This document shows positions 31,779 to 35,250 of a DNA stretch of 35,250 nucleotides, piece by piece. The notes under the pieces are model-generated. The model was not told where the DNA came from and searched no databases. It worked only from the letters and a program-made list of their open reading frames with translations. A program made the translations under genes and the position numbers. Source of the stretch: Chitinophaga pinensis (lineage in GTDB: Bacteria > Bacteroidota > Bacteroidia > UKL13-3); the NCBI GenBank assembly GCA_945898275.1, contig CAMDHZ010000029.1, forward strand, positions 1-35,250, written 5' to 3'. Within the stretch, counting starts at the first letter, position 1, and each line of letters opens with the position of its first letter.

Positions 31779-33911
31779 TTATTGAAGGTTCCAAAGAATA
31801 AAAGAATACATATCTGTTGCATCTTCAATAAGCTTGGCAGTTGGTTTCCCTGCACCATGTCCTGCTTTACTGTCAATTCTAATTAAATGCGGAGTATCCT
31901 CTTTTTTTGCTTTTTCTTGCAAAGTTGCAGCAAATTTAAAGGAATGTGCAGGTACCACTCTATCGTCGTGGTCGGCTGTCATTATTAATGTGGCAGGGTA
32001 ACTTACTCCTTCTTTGATGTTATGCAAAGGAGAATACTTTAATAGATAATTAAACTGTTCTTTATTATCGCTAGAACCATATTCAACTGCCCAGCCCCAG
32101 CCAATGGTAAATTTATGGTAGCGCAGCATATCTAAAACTCCTACAGCTGGGATTGCTGCTTTAAATAATTCAGGCCTTTGGGTCATGCATGCACCAACAA
32201 GCAATCCCCCATTGCTTCCTCCGTTAATAGCTAATTTAGAAGACTGAGTGTATTTTTCTGCAATAAGGTATTCTGCCGCCGCAATAAAATCATCAAATAC
32301 AGTTTGTTTTTTGCCTAACATACCTGCCTGATGCCATTCTTCGCCATATTCTCCTCCACCGCGCAAATTTGCAATGGCATAAACTCCACCACGTTCTAAA
32401 AACATCATTCTACTTATACTAAAAGAAGGCGTCAGGTTGATGTTAAATCCGCCATATCCATATAGTAAGGTTGGATTGTTTCCTTCTAGCTTCAATCCTT
32501 TTTTATGCATAATAAACATTGGAACTTTTGTTCCGTCTTTGCTGGTAAAAAATACCTGCTTAGTTTCAAATTGACTTGGGTCAAATGCATATTTTATTTC
32601 TGCCCCCCAAGACTTTTGGTCCATTGTTTTTAAATCGTAAAACTTGATTTTTCCTGGCTCTGTAAATGAAATATAATTGTAAGTTATTAGATTCTCATTG
32701 GCTTTACAGCCTCCGGTACTAGCAGTGCCAATGCCTGGTAATTCAATTTCAGATTTTAGCTTACCTTTAAAATCATAATGTTTTAGGCGTGTGCTAGCAT
32801 CTACTAAATAATTCGCAATCAAATCGCCGCCAGCACTGGTAACATTTTCTAATAAGTTCTTTCCTTCTGCAATTCTAACTTCCCAGTTTTTTTCTTCTGG
32901 TTGCGTTGGGTCAATAGCAACCAATCTGTATTTTGGTGCCTTATAATCTGTTAAAATTAAAATCTTGTTACCATCATTTGTAACTACGCCATAATTGTTG
33001 GTAAATCCTTTACATAGGGTTTTAAAGCTGCCTTTTAAGTAGTCTTGATTTTTAATGGATTTTACCAAAATTTCGCTTCCAGAGGTTCCTTCGCTGATGT
33101 TTATAAAAAGGAAGCTTTCATCCTCACTTACCGATGCATTGAAGTATCTGAGCGGATGAGCCTTGTCTTCATAAACCAATTTATCCTCGCTTTGCTGCGT
33201 TCCCATTTCATGATAATAAATTTTCATGAATTCATTCTTATTGCTAAAATCTTTTCCTTTGGTTGGCTCATCATATCGGCTATAGAAAAAGCCATTTTTG
33301 AACCAAGTGGCACCACTAAATTTAACCCAATTAATTACATCCTTTGTTTTTTCAAGGGTTAAAAGATTTATTACAAAAATTTCATTCCAATCACTTCCGC
33401 TTTTAGAAATTCCAACAGCAGCAAACTTGTGATCTTTGCTAAAGCTTAAGCTTGCCAAAGACACAGTACCATCCTCCGAAAGCTTATTGGGGTCAAGAAA
33501 AACCTCTGCATTGCTAACATTTTCTATGTCTTTGGTTCTATAAATTACGCTTTGGTTTTGAAGCCCATTATTTTTTCCAAAATACCAATATTCTCCTTCT
33601 TTAAAAGGGGCACTGAATTTTTCGTAATTCCAAATTTCTGTTAAACGTGTTTTTATTTCTTCTCTAAACGGAATTTGATTGAGGTAGTTAAAAGTAACCT
33701 CATTTTGCTTAGCTACCCAATTTATAACTTCTGGCGCAGTGTCATTTTCTAACCAGCGATAAGGGTCTGCAATTTCAACCCCAAAATAGTTGTCTATAGT
33801 ACTGTCTTTTCGTGTGTTTTCGATGGTCATTAAATTCAAACTTTTCTTTTCCATATTATTTGTACAAGCACCTAAAATTAGAAGGGCGTTTAAGTAAATA
33901 AGTTTTTTCAT
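31779..33911 (-). CDS. Prolyl oligopeptidase (S9A) family lipoprotein
   Basis: A 710-residue serine peptidase. The N-terminus is a lipoprotein signal, LILGAC with Cys16 as lipidation site, so it is anchored to a membrane outside the cytoplasm. A seven-bladed propeller spans about 45-450, starting IADPYRWLEN as S9A enzymes do. The alpha/beta hydrolase domain follows, with nucleophile Ser566 in NGGSNGGLL, Asp649 in ADHDDRVVP and His685 in KAGHGAGKP, and the family block YAIANLRGGGEYGEEWH. It cleaves short peptides after proline. Length and triad are complete. Upstream lies a copy of the recurrent motif followed by TTAACTTGC; the sod terminator separates it from sod. Confidence 0.94.
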   Translation of the reverse strand: MKKLIYLNALLILGACTNNMEKKSLNLMTIENTRKDSTIDNYFGVEIADPYRWLENDTAPEVINWVAKQNEVTFNYLNQIPFREEIKTRLTEIWNYEKFSAPFKEGEYWYFGKNNGLQNQSVIYRTKDIENVSNAEVFLDPNKLSEDGTVSLASLSFSKDHKFAAVGISKSGSDWNEIFVINLLTLEKTKDVINWVKFSGATWFKNGFFYSRYDEPTKGKDFSNKNEFMKIYYHEMGTQQSEDKLVYEDKAHPLRYFNASVSEDESFLFINISEGTSGSEILVKSIKNQDYLKGSFKTLCKGFTNNYGVVTNDGNKILILTDYKAPKYRLVAIDPTQPEEKNWEVRIAEGKNLLENVTSAGGDLIANYLVDASTRLKHYDFKGKLKSEIELPGIGTASTGGCKANENLITYNYISFTEPGKIKFYDLKTMDQKSWGAEIKYAFDPSQFETKQVFFTSKDGTKVPMFIMHKKGLKLEGNNPTLLYGYGGFNINLTPSFSISRMMFLERGGVYAIANLRGGGEYGEEWHQAGMLGKKQTVFDDFIAAAEYLIAEKYTQSSKLAINGGSNGGLLVGACMTQRPELFKAAIPAVGVLDMLRYHKFTIGWGWAVEYGSSDNKEQFNYLLKYSPLHNIKEGVSYPATLIMTADHDDRVVPAHSFKFAATLQEKAKKEDTPHLIRIDSKAGHGAGKPTAKLIEDATDMYSFILWNLQ

Positions 33912-33935
33912 TGACTCAAATTTTTAGCAAGTTAA

Positions 33936-33945
33936 GGTTTGAACC
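33936..33945 (-). repeat. GGTTCAAACC motif copy 7 (intergenic)
   Basis: Plus strand TTAAGGTTTGAACCAAG, 24 bases upstream of the prolyl oligopeptidase ATG. On the gene's sense strand it reads TTGGTTCAAACCTTAACTTGC, in two parts: motif, then TTAACTTGC. The layout parallels copy 3 before gcvH (motif then TTATTTTGC). Confidence 0.9.
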
Positions 33946-33975
33946 AAGTTTTTAAATCGCTATTACACTAAAGGC

Positions 33976-34006
33976 AAAAAAAAACCAGGCTAATTAGCCT
34001 GGTTTT
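33976..34006. terminator. Terminator downstream of sod
   Basis: A 26-base perfect palindrome (33981-34006; arm AAAACCAGGCTAA) is flanked by nine A on the left, which become a T9 tract on the minus strand. It lies 18 bases after the sod stop at 34025. Strong for the leftward sod transcript; the right side also has a T run. Confidence 0.93.
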
Positions 34007-34024
34007 TTAAAAATTTATTATTGA

Positions 34025-34633
<609 letters not shown>

Positions 34634-34654
34634 AATTTTTAATTATTTAAGATA

Positions 34655-34687
34655 CAAATATATGGGATAAGTTAGGTTTGGTTCAAA
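34655..34687 (-). promoter_or_regulatory. Promoter of sod
   Basis: Minus strand TTTG (34687-34684), 21-base spacer, TATATTTG (34662-34655): full consensus. The -33 TTTG lies inside the recurrent motif GGTTTGAACC (copy 8), so whatever binds that motif could compete with sigma factor here. The leader is about 15 bases. Confidence 0.75.
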
Positions 34688-34738
34688 CCATAATTTATTA
34701 ACATAACAATAGATTTTTTTGTTTCGGTTTGAACCAAA
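34677..34738. repeat. 13-bp inverted repeat made of motif copies 8 and 9
   Basis: TTTGGTTCAAACC (34677-34689) and GGTTTGAACCAAA (34726-34738) are perfect reverse complements separated by 36 bases. They contain the exact 10-mers at 34680-34689 and 34726-34735. They lie between the tadA stop (34740) and the sod promoter. A transcript could fold into a stem here; there is no U-tract directly after it, so it is not a classical terminator. Confidence 0.9.
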
Positions 34739-34739
34739 A

Positions 34740-35186
34740 TTAAGCCCGAAGTTTTTGAAAAAACGCCTTTAAAAGACTCGCAGATTCCTCGGCTAAAATG
34801 CCATTTTTGATATTTGTTTTTGGATGTAGCATGCTGGAATTTGTGTTTGTAAAACCTCTTTTAGGGTCATTAGCACCTATCACTAAATTTTGCAATTGTG
34901 TCCAATATATAGCTCCAGCACACATATTACATGGTTCTAAAGTAACATAAAGTGTGCACTCTGTTAGGTACTTTGCGCCAAGGTAGTTAGCTGCTGCCGT
35001 AATAGCTTGCATTTCTGCATGTGCGGTTACATCATTCAATCTCTCTGTAAGATTATGGCCTTTTCCAATGATTTTATTGTCGCAAACTACCACGGCACCC
35101 ACGGGAACTTCTCCTAATTCAAAGGCTTTTTTGGCTTCTTTGAGGGCTTCACGCATGAACCATTCATCAGAAAAAATTGATTCCAT
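34740..35186 (-). CDS. tadA: Nucleoside/tRNA adenosine deaminase, TadA family
   Basis: A 148-residue cytoplasmic zinc deaminase. Zinc and catalytic motifs are HAEMQAI (the HAE motif) and TLEPCNMCAGA (PCxxC), with GEVPVGAVVV and a late IGANDPKRGFTN. TadA converts adenosine to inosine at wobble position 34 of tRNA-Arg(ACG). Related guanine or cytidine deaminases share these motifs, so a different nucleoside substrate is possible, but the length and the EPCNMCAGAI block favour TadA. A full-match -7 box ends 4 bases before the ATG. Downstream, the inverted motif pair begins 2 bases after the stop. Confidence 0.88.
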   Translation of the reverse strand: MESIFSDEWFMREALKEAKKAFELGEVPVGAVVVCDNKIIGKGHNLTERLNDVTAHAEMQAITAAANYLGAKYLTECTLYVTLEPCNMCAGAIYWTQLQNLVIGANDPKRGFTNTNSSMLHPKTNIKNGILAEESASLLKAFFQKLRA

Positions 35187-35190
35187 TTTT

Positions 35191-35198
35191 CAAATCTA
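35191..35198 (-). promoter_or_regulatory. -7 promoter box of tadA, almost touching the start codon
   Basis: Minus strand TAGATTTG is a full match to TAnnTTTG, with only AAAA between it and the ATG at 35186. If used, the mRNA would be nearly leaderless. The -33 region near the window edge shows no TTTG at the right spacing. Confidence 0.45.
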
Positions 35199-35250
35199 TT
35201 ATTTAATTACTGAATTTATTTTTTGAACTATATCTTTTGAAGTTTTTAAT

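Noticed and set aside
35203-35250. A minus-strand open frame of 15 codons running in from the right edge and ending in TAA at 35203-35205, possibly the tail of the next gene.
   Set aside because: Too short to support. Fifteen open codons are expected fairly often by chance, and the peptide (rich in K, N and S) has no recognisable motif.

Overview
The window looks like chromosomal DNA from a free-living member of the Bacteroidota. It is AT-rich. Two proteins end in type IX secretion (T9SS) sorting domains: type B at the left edge and type A on the 1869-residue phosphatase. Many genes are preceded by the Bacteroidota -7 box TAnnTTTG, sometimes with a TTTG -33 box, and Shine-Dalgarno sequences are weak or absent. 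A genus cannot be named from the sequence. No tRNA, rRNA, CRISPR array, IS element or prophage was found. Apart from the partial gene at the left edge, every gene called is intact.

Layout. 1-7364: tail of a T9SS type B cargo protein, a tandem rhodanese, a giant secreted 5'-nucleotidase-like protein, and tsaB. 7408-11089: recJ, glycyl-tRNA synthetase and gcvH. 11148-13016: a carotenoid operon (cruF, crtZ, crtYcd). 13061-18543: a DUF3108 protein, an ALDH7 dehydrogenase and a large M1 peptidase. 18656-24567: a rightward block with a TPR protein, a phosphosulfolactate synthase homologue, a YqeY protein, a LOG-family protein and a malic enzyme-phosphotransacetylase fusion. 24577-30316: leftward rimP-nusA-infB operon followed by a secreted haem-motif protein. 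30762-35186: a putative outer-membrane barrel protein, a lipoprotein prolyl oligopeptidase, superoxide dismutase and a TadA-type deaminase. Most genes are housekeeping (translation, RNA modification, DNA repair, central carbon). The accessory theme is the envelope and secretion: carotenoids, secreted hydrolases and surface proteins.

The most unusual signal is not a gene. The 10-mer GGTTTGAACC (reverse complement GGTTCAAACC) occurs nine times exactly, with several near matches, where base composition predicts far fewer than one. It occurs between genes and inside genes. In four of five coding copies it is read in the same frame as Val-Gln-Thr, and two intergenic copies form a 13-bp inverted repeat. 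It behaves like a genome-wide signature motif (uptake-sequence, HIP1-like or protein-binding site) whose role I cannot determine.

Two RNA-level arrangements also stand out. The rimP-nusA-infB leader carries a perfect terminator-like hairpin plus U-tract between a consensus promoter and the start codon, suggesting attenuation. At the operon's other end, a perfect 11-bp terminator hairpin after infB is built from the start codon and first codons of the next gene.
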